DNA from: Paenibacillus peoriae KCTC 3763
Lineage (GTDB): Bacteria > Bacillota > Bacilli > Paenibacillales > Paenibacillaceae
Length of the DNA: 64,000 bases
Assembly (NCBI RefSeq): GCF_000236805.1
Contig: NZ_AGFX01000038.1
Location: 168,242-232,241, forward strand
Reading direction: 5' to 3'
The notes under the pieces were generated by a model. That model searched no databases. It was not told the DNA's origin and saw nothing but the letters and a program-made list of their open reading frames with translations. Positions 37,093-45,748 of the stretch are shown here, piece by piece. The translations under genes and the position numbers were made by a program. The first letter of the stretch is position 1; every line of letters begins with the position of its first letter.

Positions 37093-37141
37093 GACCCTTA
37101 GTTTGACTTTCTTTGACTTTTTGTTTGAAATTGTTTATCAT
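37090..37141 (+). promoter_or_regulatory. clpP promoter with CtsR box
   Basis: TTTGACT-TTC-TTTGACT (37102-37118) is the complement of the CtsR tandem heptad AGTCAAA-GAA-AGTCAAA. A third heptad, TTTGACC, is at 37090-37096. The second heptad supplies the -35 TTGACT (37113-37118), followed after 17 nt by TATCAT (37136-37141). CtsR binding would therefore block the promoter until heat or protein stress. Confidence 0.85.
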
Positions 37142-37232
37142 GTGGTTATTACGGTAACAGTTTATATAGTAAGGGCATGTAATCGGCATGTCCACCAAAT
37201 CCATTAACGATATTTAAGGGAGGTTTTTTGAC

Positions 37233-37829
37233 GTGAGCTATGTTCCTATGGTAGTAGAACAAAGTAACCGCGGCGAACGCGCCTATGACATTTATTCCAG
37301 ACTGTTGAAGGATCGCATTATTTTGTTGGGCTCGGACGTCAATGACGTTGTAGCCAACTCTATTATTGCGCAAATGCTGTTTTTGGCTGCCGAAGATCCT
37401 GAAAAAGATATTCACTTGTATATTAACAGTCCTGGCGGCTCCATTACAGCCGGTATGGCCATTTTCGATACGATGCAATACATTAAACCTGACGTATCTA
37501 CGATTTGTGTAGGTATGGCAGCCTCCATGGGTGCGTTCTTGCTGAACGCAGGCGCCAAAGGCAAACGCTTTGCTTTGCCGAACAGTGAAATTATGATTCA
37601 CCAACCATTGGGTGGTGCACAAGGTCAGGCAACGGATATCGAAATCCGCGCCCGCCGCATTCTGAAAATGCGTGACAAATTGAACCGCATTCTCGCAGAT
37701 CGCACAGGCCAACCATTGGAACGCATTGAAAAAGACACAGACCGTGACTATTTCATGTCCGCTGATGATGCCAAGGAATATGGTATTATTGATAAAGTGC
37801 TAACTAGCTCCACTTCAGCAGGTATCTAA
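37233..37829 (+). CDS. clpP: ATP-dependent Clp protease proteolytic subunit
   Basis: 198 residues from GTG 37233 (AGGGAGG 10 nt upstream). Catalytic triad Ser98 (GMAASMGA), His123 (MIHQPLGG) and Asp172. It assembles as two heptameric rings and works with ClpC, ClpX or ClpE to degrade misfolded and tagged proteins, including tmRNA-tagged ones. The N-terminal residues before Val7 or so may be removed by self-processing. Monocistronic, with CtsR control and its own terminator. Confidence 0.98.
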   Translation: MSYVPMVVEQSNRGERAYDIYSRLLKDRIILLGSDVNDVVANSIIAQMLFLAAEDPEKDIHLYINSPGGSITAGMAIFDTMQYIKPDVSTICVGMAASMGAFLLNAGAKGKRFALPNSEIMIHQPLGGAQGQATDIEIRARRILKMRDKLNRILADRTGQPLERIEKDTDRDYFMSADDAKEYGIIDKVLTSSTSAGI

Positions 37830-37860
37830 GAGAAGTTATTACCTCGGAAAGCTAGAAATA

Positions 37861-37903
37861 AAAAAGCTGCCCCGGATGTTCGAATCCGGCAGGCAGCTTT
37901 TTT
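37861..37903. terminator. Bidirectional terminator after clpP
   Basis: AAAAAGCTGCC...GGCAGCTTTTT with an inner CGGAT/ATCCG stem, between convergent genes. Confidence 0.85.
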
Positions 37904-37907
37904 GGTA

Positions 37908-39017
37908 CTATTCATTTTGTCCTGCAAAAGGCTTGCCGCCTTGAGGCAGCAGTTGAGCAAACAAGTAGGTAAACTCTGGAATTCCGTAAGCGTATGGTGC
38001 ATATTCATATAAATCAAACACGATTGTTACTCCACTGTTAGTCACATAAAAATTTTGATCCACTTTCAACTCTTTAAATTTGTCAAAACCTTCGCCGCCC
38101 TGGAGTGCATCGACTTTTTTCTTCAAATCAGCATTGAGGAACTTTTTATAGTTCGGATTTGCCTTCAATACATCAGATAATTGCATTAGCTTACCATCAG
38201 CAAGCGAGAACGTGTATCCTTTACGTGCCGCCATGCCGTGTGCGCCACCTGTATACGAGTAGTCCTGCATAATCACACTCAAAATACCATCCTTGTTATA
38301 GGCAATTGCAAAATCATTCCCAAACTCATACGGTCTTTCTGCTGTAGCTCCTCCCTCAGCCATCATCTTTTTGCCTGCTGCCAATACTCCCTCTGCATCC
38401 TTTTTAAGCACACTGTTAATGGCCTGTTGAGCCTCAGGATTCAGTTGACTGCCACTGATTTGCGGATACTTCACTTTGTAGGACACCTTCGAATTACTCG
38501 AAGCGGGCAGCGATTGGGACGCAATGGTGATCGGATTTAGCAAGCTTTTACTCAACGTTACTGTTTTTTGGGCTGCATTCCACTGGGCATCGATACCCAG
38601 ATAGTCTTTCAACAGACCCATAGGAATGTATAATTTCCCGGCAATCTGTTTGGCGTCCATGCTGCGCGCGTTGATTCCGTTCACATTGACATAGGCTTCC
38701 GAGGAAGAGGACGTGATGTAAAGCTTGTTGTACCCGCTGCCTACGGTGTATGTCGCTGTTTTGGCATCATAGCTCACCGGAATTCCCAGGCTGTCGCGCA
38801 GTGCTGCTACTGGAATCAGTGTGCTTCCGTTTATCTGGATTCCTTTGGTCGCCAATGTTTTGCCGTTCCATTGGATGGAAATTCCCGGTTTCTGTGATGT
38901 AGATTGCTGTTTGGTCGATGCTGCTTCAATATAGGAAACGGGAATAACGGCGACTCCTGCCAGAATCCCTGCTGCCAGCAGAGCAGAGCCCCATTTTTTC
39001 GTGTGCTTGTTCATCAT
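37908..39017 (-). CDS. Secreted stalk-domain protein with DUF4163/DUF3298 (RsiV/PdaC-like) module
   Basis: 369 residues, with AGGAGG 8 nt before ATG 39017. A signal peptide (about 1-32, ending YIEAAS), then a copper-amine-oxidase-N/stalk domain (about 45-155: GSTLIPVAALRDSLGI, LYIPMGLLKDYLGI), then a DUF4163-DUF3298 region (about 175-365: DYSYTGGAHGMAARKGYTFSLADG). That C-terminal pair is found in the extracellular part of RsiV, which binds lysozyme, and in PdaC. No membrane anchor is seen besides the signal, so it is probably released or held by the stalk domain. A wall-related or lysozyme-binding role is possible but not shown. Confidence 0.82.
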   Translation of the reverse strand: MMNKHTKKWGSALLAAGILAGVAVIPVSYIEAASTKQQSTSQKPGISIQWNGKTLATKGIQINGSTLIPVAALRDSLGIPVSYDAKTATYTVGSGYNKLYITSSSSEAYVNVNGINARSMDAKQIAGKLYIPMGLLKDYLGIDAQWNAAQKTVTLSKSLLNPITIASQSLPASSNSKVSYKVKYPQISGSQLNPEAQQAINSVLKKDAEGVLAAGKKMMAEGGATAERPYEFGNDFAIAYNKDGILSVIMQDYSYTGGAHGMAARKGYTFSLADGKLMQLSDVLKANPNYKKFLNADLKKKVDALQGGEGFDKFKELKVDQNFYVTNSGVTIVFDLYEYAPYAYGIPEFTYLFAQLLPQGGKPFAGQNE

Positions 39018-39192
39018 TAAGTATTCCTCCTATTTTACCTCTGTATTGACTATGTGTTTTGATTACCTGTCTTATTATATCTATACCTTACTGTATGTAG
39101 TTTACAATCTGTATACGCTCTGATTTCAATCTATACACCTAGCACCCCCTAGCTATGACAGACTCATTACAAAATGGTTGCGATGTACAAAA

Positions 39193-39238
39193 AAAGCCAG
39201 CAAGCTGACCTGCAGAAAGAAAGGCCGCTTGTGGCTTT
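39193..39238 (-). terminator. Terminator after the SIMPL-domain gene
   Basis: AAAGCCACAAGC pairs with GCTTG-C-TGGCTTT (one bulge), then TTTTTTT on the minus strand. Confidence 0.75.
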
Positions 39239-39253
39239 GTTCAATGATCTGTA

Positions 39254-40012
39254 TTATTTCATTTCGTATTGAGCCGATACCTGAACTTTCACCGTCACTT
39301 GGCCCGACTGAATCTCTGTTCCACTACCTAAATCAAGCATCGATTTTGCCATCGCATTCTCACGTTGTGTAAAAATCTGAGCCTCTCCGCCATCTACCGT
39401 CACATTCACAAGCGGCCCCAATTCACGTTTGGCTGCCTTAGCTACAGCATTGGCTTTAGATTGAGCGTTGCCAAGCGCCTTGCCAATAGCCTCTTCTTCA
39501 TACACGGAAGGATTTTCTACTGAAAATTGTACATTATCAACATTGTTCGCCCCGGAATTTGTAGCTTCATCCAGCAGTTGGCCGATTTTGTCCAAATTGC
39601 GGTATTTCACGGAAAGTGTATGGTTCGCAATATAGCCCTTGAGCTTTTGCCCTTCTTTTTCGTTATAGATATAGTTAGGCTGCACGTTGAACTGGCTAGT
39701 CTGAATGTCGTCTGCGCTAATGCTCCACTTTTCTTTCAGCAATTGTGTAACCTTGCTTATTTTCGCAGCATTGGCTTTTTGAGCAGCCGCTGCTGTATTT
39801 CCCTCTGATTGCACACCGATAGAAAGATAAGCGATATCGGGCTTAACCAGCATTTCTCCGCTTCCACTTACATTGATCACACTGCTCGTCGTCGCGGCTG
39901 TTGATGCGGCATATGCGCGATCTGCACCTGTCCACAAGCCCCCGGCTACTCCCCCTGCCAATAATGCTCCTGCGAGAACTGCTGTGCTTATTGTTTTTGT
40001 CCAATGTCTCAT
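39254..40012 (-). CDS. Secreted SIMPL-domain (DUF541) protein
   Basis: 252 residues from ATG 40012 (GAGG 9 nt upstream; TTG 40021 lies inside that region). Signal peptide about 1-36 (LAGALLAGGVAGGLWTG...AYAAS), then a SIMPL domain over the rest: VINVSGSGEMLVKPDIAYLSIGV (about 45-67) and the repeated alpha-beta units. B. subtilis relatives (YjaZ-adjacent/YggE type) form oligomeric rings in the envelope; the YggE group is linked with oxidative-stress tolerance. The biochemical role is unknown. Monocistronic. Confidence 0.85.
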   Translation of the reverse strand: MRHWTKTISTAVLAGALLAGGVAGGLWTGADRAYAASTAATTSSVINVSGSGEMLVKPDIAYLSIGVQSEGNTAAAAQKANAAKISKVTQLLKEKWSISADDIQTSQFNVQPNYIYNEKEGQKLKGYIANHTLSVKYRNLDKIGQLLDEATNSGANNVDNVQFSVENPSVYEEEAIGKALGNAQSKANAVAKAAKRELGPLVNVTVDGGEAQIFTQRENAMAKSMLDLGSGTEIQSGQVTVKVQVSAQYEMK

Positions 40013-40122
40013 CGTATCCAACCTCTTTCATGAAAATGTTTGTACCTTTCAGACGGAAAAGACGAAAAAAGGTTGCAGTCAAGCGTTCACTTTTCCGAAA
40101 TAAAGCAGCAACACGTGATATA

Positions 40123-40148
40123 AAAAAAAGCCCCGAGGGGGCTTTTTA
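40123..40148 (-). terminator. Terminator of the rapZ-yvcK-whiA-crh operon
   Basis: GCCCC-GAG-GGGGC stem extended by flanking A/T pairs, followed by about eight T on the minus strand. Confidence 0.85.
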
Positions 40149-40187
40149 CGAAAAGAGCGTATACCGTACTACAAAATAGACAGCCGC

Positions 40188-40457
40188 TTACTGATTTTCC
40201 AGTTCTACCTTGCTAACCAGACTTACTAAAGCGTTTACAGCCTGTTCGGCGTCCGCGCCTTCAGCACTAATATAAATTTCAGTACCTGTACTGATGGCAA
40301 GACTCATAATACCCATGATGCTCTTGGCATTAACCTTCTTGTCTTCTTTTTCCACAAAAATTTCAGATGAATATTTATTCGCTTCCTGTACGAATAACGC
40401 AGCAGGTCTGGCGTGCAGTCCTGTTTTCAAGCGTACGACTACCGGATGTTTTGACAT
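40188..40457 (-). CDS. crh: HPr-family phosphocarrier at the crh locus, keeping His15
   Basis: 89 residues with the HPr fold. Position is that of Crh (downstream of whiA and yvcK), and the sequence VRLKTGLHARPAALFVQEAN is Crh-like. Yet residue 15 is His, the PTS phosphorylation site, where Bacillus Crh has Gln. Ser46 (NAKSIMGI), the target of HPr kinase, is also present. Known Crh-Ser46-P acts as a CcpA co-repressor and binds metabolic enzymes; this protein could in addition carry PTS phosphate. The cognate kinase gene hprK is at 59.2 kb. It could be the genome's ptsH-type protein or a second copy. Confidence 0.88.
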   Translation of the reverse strand: MSKHPVVVRLKTGLHARPAALFVQEANKYSSEIFVEKEDKKVNAKSIMGIMSLAISTGTEIYISAEGADAEQAVNALVSLVSKVELENQ

Positions 40458-40593
40458 GTCAGCTTACCCCCTCATCAAATAAATCTGGACACTACTTACT
40501 CCATTTTATTTATCACATTATAACATTAACCCGGGACAGACACTAGAAAAAAAACTAATTAAAGCGGCAAAAAGCCCCAAGGATATTCTTTTT

Positions 40594-41538
40594 TTACGGA
40601 ATCAGGCCATTTTCTCCCCTGATTTTGTCCGCCATCTCGTCAATCTTGCGAAGACGGTGATTTACACCGGATTTACTGACAACCCCTTTGAGCATTTCCC
40701 CGACCTCTTTCAAGTTCAAATCAGGATGGGCAAGTCGGATTTCTGCCACTTCACGCAGCTTGTCCGGCAAGGTCTCCAAACCAACTTCCCTCTCCAGCAG
40801 CTTGATGTTCTCAATTTGCCGGACCGCAGCGCCGATCGTTTTGTTCAAGTTGGCTGTTTCACAATTGACAATGCGATTTACGGAGTTGCGCATATCGCGC
40901 ATAATACGTACATCCTCAAATTTGAACAAGGCTTGATGCGCCCCAATGATGCTGAGCAGCTCAATGATCTTCTCGCCTTCCTTGATGTAGAGAATAAAGC
41001 CTTTTTTTCGCTCAATACAGCGGGCATTCAGATGAAACTCATTTGCTAGATCTACCAGCGCCTGACAATGCTCCTCATACATTGAGGAAATTTCAAGATG
41101 GTAAGACGATCCCTCCGGGTTGTTCACAGAGCCACCGGCCATAAAGGCCCCTCGCAGATAAGCCCGCTTACAACAGTTTTTCCGAATAATCTCCCGATTA
41201 ATCCCGTCCGTGAACAAGAAACCTTCTGACACGATGTACAAATCCTTCAACAGCTCTTGTACACCGTTAGGAATACGGACAATGTACACATTATTTTTTT
41301 TCAAGCGCATTTTTTTCCGTACAAGCAGTTCAATGTGAAGCTGAAAATGCTTTTTGATCAAGGAGTAAATCCGCCTTGCAATCGCGGCATTTTCTGTGGA
41401 CACGTCCAATATCACCCTTTTATTCGACAGTTGTACGGATCCGAGCATACGTATAAGCGCAGACAGCTCCGCTTTTTCACAGCAGGGCTGGCTTTCAATC
41501 ATCGTAAGCTCTTTTTTCGTTTGTGCCGCAAAGGACAA
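40594..41538 (-). CDS. whiA: DNA-binding protein WhiA
   Basis: 314 residues starting at TTG 41538 ([10 protein letters not shown]), 5 nt after the AAGGAGGTGA that overlaps the yvcK stop; the GTG at 41547 is part of that site. An N-terminal degenerate LAGLIDADG homing-endonuclease fold (residues about 20-215, [21 protein letters not shown]) and a C-terminal helix-turn-helix ([28 protein letters not shown]-type). WhiA drives sporulation genes in Streptomyces and affects cell division and chromosome segregation in Bacillus. Follows yvcK with coupled translation. Confidence 0.96.
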   Translation of the reverse strand: MSFAAQTKKELTMIESQPCCEKAELSALIRMLGSVQLSNKRVILDVSTENAAIARRIYSLIKKHFQLHIELLVRKKMRLKKNNVYIVRIPNGVQELLKDLYIVSEGFLFTDGINREIIRKNCCKRAYLRGAFMAGGSVNNPEGSSYHLEISSMYEEHCQALVDLANEFHLNARCIERKKGFILYIKEGEKIIELLSIIGAHQALFKFEDVRIMRDMRNSVNRIVNCETANLNKTIGAAVRQIENIKLLEREVGLETLPDKLREVAEIRLAHPDLNLKEVGEMLKGVVSKSGVNHRLRKIDEMADKIRGENGLIP

Positions 41539-41543
41539 GGGAC

Positions 41544-42533
41544 TCACCTCCTTCTTAATATCCAGTTTTGTACCAATTGGTAAATGTGCTGACTCAGTTT
41601 GTCTGCATCATGCCGTAAATACGTGCGGAACAGAACTAACGTATCTGCCACCACTTTATATCCCCGGTCATTTAGTTCGCCCATGTCTACATGAACTGGC
41701 TTGGCCCCCTGCTCGGCATACATCTCCTGCACTTGGGGCGGAATTTCTCCGTTGTTTACAATGACATAGTCGAAGAGCTGATGGCCTACATGCTCGAAAA
41801 TGGCCTGAAGGTGATCTCCCACCGTATAGCCATCGGTTTCACCCGGCTGGGTCATGACATTGCAGACAAAAATTTTGATAGCGTCGGATTTCACAACAGC
41901 CTCAGCGAGCTTTGGAACGAGCAGATTAGGTAAAATACTGGTATACAAACTGCCGGGACCAATCAAAATCGCATCGGCTTCATTAATGGCCTCTACAGCC
42001 TCAGGCAACGGCTCCACGTGAGTCGGTTCAAGAAAAACACGCTTGATTCTCTGACCCGCTTCCGGGATTTTGGACTCTCCGGTAATCACCGTGCCATCCT
42101 CCATTTCCGCACTCAGCACAACGCCCTCTTCGGCTGCCGGCAGCACACGTCCCCGAACAGCAAATACACGGCTAAGCTCACGCACCGCCGTCACAAAATC
42201 ACCTGATATATCGGTCATCGCCGCCAAGATCAGATTGCCCAAACTATGGCCTGATAATCCCGATCCTGCACCGAAACGATATTTTAGCATATCTGACATC
42301 ACTGGTTCTACGTCAGCCAAGGCAGTCAGCACATTGCGAATGTCCCCTGGAGGGGGCATCTGCAGCTCACTTCGCAATATCCCGGAGCTTCCGCCATCGT
42401 CAGCGACTGTCACAATAGCCGTAATATCCAGCGGCTTTTGCTTCAGGCCCCGCAGCATGACAGACAAGCCGGTTCCCCCGCCCATAACAACAATACGCGG
42501 ACGTTCCCGTTGTGATCCGGTCTCTTTCATCAT
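41544..42533 (-). CDS. yvcK: Gluconeogenesis factor YvcK/MgfK (CofD-like)
   Basis: 329 residues. A CofD-like Rossmann fold with [17 protein letters not shown] (about 15-31), [10 protein letters not shown] (about 46-55) and [12 protein letters not shown]. In B. subtilis YvcK binds UDP-sugars and is needed for growth and normal cell-wall synthesis on gluconeogenic carbon sources. GAGGTG is so close that the second Met (42530) may be the real start. Nine bases after rapZ and overlapping the whiA ribosome site. Confidence 0.95.
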   Translation of the reverse strand: MMKETGSQRERPRIVVMGGGTGLSVMLRGLKQKPLDITAIVTVADDGGSSGILRSELQMPPPGDIRNVLTALADVEPVMSDMLKYRFGAGSGLSGHSLGNLILAAMTDISGDFVTAVRELSRVFAVRGRVLPAAEEGVVLSAEMEDGTVITGESKIPEAGQRIKRVFLEPTHVEPLPEAVEAINEADAILIGPGSLYTSILPNLLVPKLAEAVVKSDAIKIFVCNVMTQPGETDGYTVGDHLQAIFEHVGHQLFDYVIVNNGEIPPQVQEMYAEQGAKPVHVDMGELNDRGYKVVADTLVLFRTYLRHDADKLSQHIYQLVQNWILRRR

Positions 42534-42542
42534 TTCACCTCA

Positions 42543-43442
42543 TTAATGCCGGTCCCGGTCAGCATCCCGATGCGAAACAGAAACGGATTCTGTCTCGCTG
42601 GCACCCAGCATTTTTCCTAAATATTCCGATATTGCAACAGAACGATGTTTACCGCCGGTACAGCCAATACCGATAATAACCTGGCTCTTGCCTTCTTTAC
42701 GGTATTGTGGGATCAAAAAATGTAACATATCCAGCAGCTTAGTCAGGAATGCCTGAGTCTCAGGCCATTTCATGACATAATCATATACATCGCTGTCCTG
42801 TCCCGTGTTGGGACGAAGATGGTCCACATAGTGAGGATTAGGCAGGAAGCGCACATCGAATACAAGATCGGCATCAATGGGAATACCATATTTAAAGCCA
42901 AAAGAAGTAATGTTCACGGAAAGCATACTGCTCTCCAGATGCGAAAATCTCGAAATGATCCGAGCCTTTAAGGTTGCGGGCTTCATTGTGCTTGTATCAA
43001 TAACCTCAGAAGCCGAGCTTTTGAGCTCCTCCAGCATTTTGCGCTCCAACCGGATTCCATCCAAAGGCATGCCGTCTGGAGCAAGCGGATGACGTCGACG
43101 GCTTTCCTTGTATCGTTGTACAAGAACACCATCATTGGCATTCAAGAATAGAATTTCACAATGAATCGTAAAATGATCTTTAATATAATTCAATGATTCC
43201 GATAAGGCAGTAAAAAATTCTCGGCCACGCAAATCAATGACGAGCGCTACTTTGCCTATTTTTCCGTTAGACTGCTCAATTAACTCGGCAAATTTGGGAA
43301 TCAGTACAGGGGGCAAATTATCAACGCAGAAGAAGCCCAAGTCTTCCAGGCTCTGCACCGCAATGGTCTTCCCTGCACCTGACATCCCCGTAATAATAAT
43401 GAGCGTTGCCCACGGCGCAGCATTTTTTAGGTTGTCTGTCAT
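42543..43442 (-). CDS. rapZ: RapZ/YvcJ nucleotide-binding protein
   Basis: 299 residues. P-loop GMSGAGKT (19-26), DLGFFCVDNLPP (about 33-44), Walker-B-like ALVIDLRGRE, and the C-terminal GIGCTGGKHRSV substrate-site motif. E. coli RapZ controls GlmS through small RNAs; the Bacillus homologue YvcJ hydrolyses GTP/ATP and influences competence. It is 71 bp after glcK and starts the run rapZ-yvcK-whiA-crh. Confidence 0.96.
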   Translation of the reverse strand: MTDNLKNAAPWATLIIITGMSGAGKTIAVQSLEDLGFFCVDNLPPVLIPKFAELIEQSNGKIGKVALVIDLRGREFFTALSESLNYIKDHFTIHCEILFLNANDGVLVQRYKESRRRHPLAPDGMPLDGIRLERKMLEELKSSASEVIDTSTMKPATLKARIISRFSHLESSMLSVNITSFGFKYGIPIDADLVFDVRFLPNPHYVDHLRPNTGQDSDVYDYVMKWPETQAFLTKLLDMLHFLIPQYRKEGKSQVIIGIGCTGGKHRSVAISEYLGKMLGASETESVSVSHRDADRDRH

Positions 43443-43513
43443 ATGGACTTCCCTCTCCTTTTGCTTCTTCGCTCTATGTGAGTACCCCTACCCCTATATC
43501 AGCAACCTGTAAA

Positions 43514-44464
43514 TCAGGAGCGCAGCAACAGGCCTGCAGCCCCTACGATACCCGCATCATTGCCCAGTACTGCAGGAACAATCGATACTCCTTGCTGGAT
43601 TGGCTCAGGTGCCAGCTTAGCGTATACGCGGCGCATCTCTTCAAACAAAAAATCGCCAGCTTTGGAAACACCTCCGCCTATAATAAACAGCTCTGGATTG
43701 AGCACCGCAGCAACGGCTGCCATCGATTTCCCCAAATAAAAGGCAGCCCGGTTCACGATACGCAGTGCCACCTCATCACCGGCTTTAGCAGCATCAAATA
43801 CTTCTTTAGCAGCAATTTGATCCTCCAATGCGAGAGAGGTGCGATCGCCACGTTCCACTGCGTCCTTTGCCATACGGATAATACCTGTGGCAGAAGACAC
43901 GGTTTCCAGACAGCCCATTTTACCGCATCCACACTGGATAGCCTCCAGATCAGGCACGACACTTATATGTCCAATTTCTCCAGCCATACCCGAGAAGCCT
44001 TGATATATTCTACCATTAATAATAATGCCGCCGCCAACACCCGTACCCAGGGTATAGCATACGCAATTATCTATGCCTTTGCCCGCTCCAGCCCATGCTT
44101 CCCCAAGTGCAGCAACATTAGCGTCATTGTCTATTTTTACAGGCTTGCCGATCCGTTCCTCCAAAAGCGCACGAATCGGTACGTCACGAAAGCCAATATT
44201 GGGAGCGAGGACAATAATACCGTCGCGAACATTCGTAAAACCCGCAACACCCGCACCGACACCCTTCAGTTGATCCCATTCATAAGGAGATTGCTCAACA
44301 ATGTGCCGCACATATTTTTCAATATTGCTGATTACAACATCTACGCCCTTATCGGTTTCGGTTGGTCCCTCGTAGGTGTGCAAAAGCTTCCCGTTTTCAT
44401 TACAAATGCCAACTTTAATCGCCGTACCGCCCAAATCGACACCCACATAGATACTTTCTGACAT
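43514..44464 (-). CDS. glcK: ROK-family glucokinase
   Basis: 316 residues. ATP-binding VGVDLGGTAIKVGI (7-20), a glucose-binding/catalytic Asp in KIDNDANVAALGEAW (about 103-117), GTGVGGGI, and the zinc-binding ROK signature CGCGKMGCLE (about 169-178). It phosphorylates glucose released inside the cell. It is placed between the trxB terminator and rapZ, so it may lead its own operon with rapZ-yvcK-whiA-crh. Confidence 0.95.
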   Translation of the reverse strand: MSESIYVGVDLGGTAIKVGICNENGKLLHTYEGPTETDKGVDVVISNIEKYVRHIVEQSPYEWDQLKGVGAGVAGFTNVRDGIIVLAPNIGFRDVPIRALLEERIGKPVKIDNDANVAALGEAWAGAGKGIDNCVCYTLGTGVGGGIIINGRIYQGFSGMAGEIGHISVVPDLEAIQCGCGKMGCLETVSSATGIIRMAKDAVERGDRTSLALEDQIAAKEVFDAAKAGDEVALRIVNRAAFYLGKSMAAVAAVLNPELFIIGGGVSKAGDFLFEEMRRVYAKLAPEPIQQGVSIVPAVLGNDAGIVGAAGLLLRS

Positions 44465-44648
44465 GTTTCAAGCCACCTTTATGTTTACTTAAAAACCTTG
44501 TATGAAACATATGATTAAAATCTTGACTTCATAATAGGAGTCCTACGTTCCAACTATAATTGAAGCCCCCGTTACGGTCAAGGACACTTACCTGTTGAAA
44601 AATGTACGATTGGCGGAACTTTCTGCGGTGTGCATCCACAAAAAGGAA

Positions 44649-44675
44649 AAAGCCTGTGCAAACGCAGCAGGCTTT
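44649..44675 (-). terminator. Terminator after trxB
   Basis: AAAGCCTG/CAGGCTTT stem with inner TGC/GCA pairs, followed by TTCCTTTT on the minus strand. It separates trxB from glcK. Confidence 0.8.
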
Positions 44676-44755
44676 CTCTTCCTGATCATCAGATAAAGCT
44701 TATAACAGGGCTATCCTTACTCCATTCTAGCCCTGTTGCGAACTACAAGGTGTCT

Positions 44756-45709
44756 TTATTGATCCAGCGTTTTGCTCCAGTCATGAACAGCGCTGCCCTC
44801 GAGATATTTCTCGCAGTCCATAGCCGCCATGCAGCCCGTTCCAGCAGCCGTAATAGCCTGGCGGTAACGATTATCCTGCACGTCCCCGCATGCAAAAACG
44901 CCGGGGATGTTCGTTTCTGTCGTGCCCGGCTTTACGATAATGTAGCCGTGATCGTCTGTATGGATTTGACCGTTCAGGAAGCTTGTGTTGGGCGTATGCC
45001 CGATCGCTACGAACACGCCATCCGCCTCAATCAGCTCATCCTGATTGTTTTCATTATTGTGTACCTTCAAGCCCTTCAATCCGGTTTCTCCCGTTACGAC
45101 TTCCAGAGGAGTCCGGTTTAAGGCCCAGTGTACTTTTTCATTCTCACGTGCGCGGTCTTGCATAATTTTAGACGCCCGCAGCTCATCACGACGATGAACC
45201 AAGGTTACACTGGAGGCAAACCGGGTCAAGAAGCCTGCTTCCTCCATCGCCGAATCGCCGCCGCCGACCACGACAATCTTTTTCTCACGGAAAAAGAAGC
45301 CGTCACAGGTTGCGCACGTGCTGACTCCGCGCCCTACATTGTCCTGCTCACCCGGAATACCAAGGTATCTGGCAGACGCGCCTGTAGCAATAATAACCGA
45401 CTCCGCCTCAATGATGCCTTTACCCTCTACCTTCACTTTAAAAGGGCGCTTGCTGAGATCCACTTCCTCTACCCAACCGGAAGTAAATTCAGCGCCAAAG
45501 CGTTCCGCCTGCTTGCGCATGTTATCCATCAATTCAGGACCAAGGATACCTTGCTCAAAACCCGGGAAATTTTCAATTTCGGTCGTCGTGGTAAGCTGTC
45601 CGCCGGGCTGCATTCCCTCAATGATCAGCGGATTCATGTTAGCGCGTGCCAAATAAATAGCGGCCGTGTAGCCTGCGGGACCTGTACCAATAATTATGGA
45701 TTTATACAT
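44756..45709 (-). CDS. trxB: Thioredoxin reductase
   Basis: 317 residues. FAD-binding IIIGTGPAGYTAAIYLARA (5-23), the redox-active STCATCDG (about 134-141), NADPH-binding VVVGGGDSAMEEA (about 150-162) and the C-terminal FAD motif GVFACGDVQDNRYRQAITAAG. It transfers electrons from NADPH to thioredoxin. GGAGG precedes ATG 45709. It lies 39 bp after the TPR-HTH gene, probably in one transcript, and ends at a terminator. Confidence 0.98.
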   Translation of the reverse strand: MYKSIIIGTGPAGYTAAIYLARANMNPLIIEGMQPGGQLTTTTEIENFPGFEQGILGPELMDNMRKQAERFGAEFTSGWVEEVDLSKRPFKVKVEGKGIIEAESVIIATGASARYLGIPGEQDNVGRGVSTCATCDGFFFREKKIVVVGGGDSAMEEAGFLTRFASSVTLVHRRDELRASKIMQDRARENEKVHWALNRTPLEVVTGETGLKGLKVHNNENNQDELIEADGVFVAIGHTPNTSFLNGQIHTDDHGYIIVKPGTTETNIPGVFACGDVQDNRYRQAITAAGTGCMAAMDCEKYLEGSAVHDWSKTLDQ

Positions 45710-45748
45710 ACGTTTGTTGCCTCCTTTAAGTGATATTTGGAGCAGGTC

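Noticed and set aside
43406-44461. 351-codon open frame opposite glcK
   Set aside because: Antisense to a clear glucokinase, His/Asn/Thr-rich, no recognisable family.
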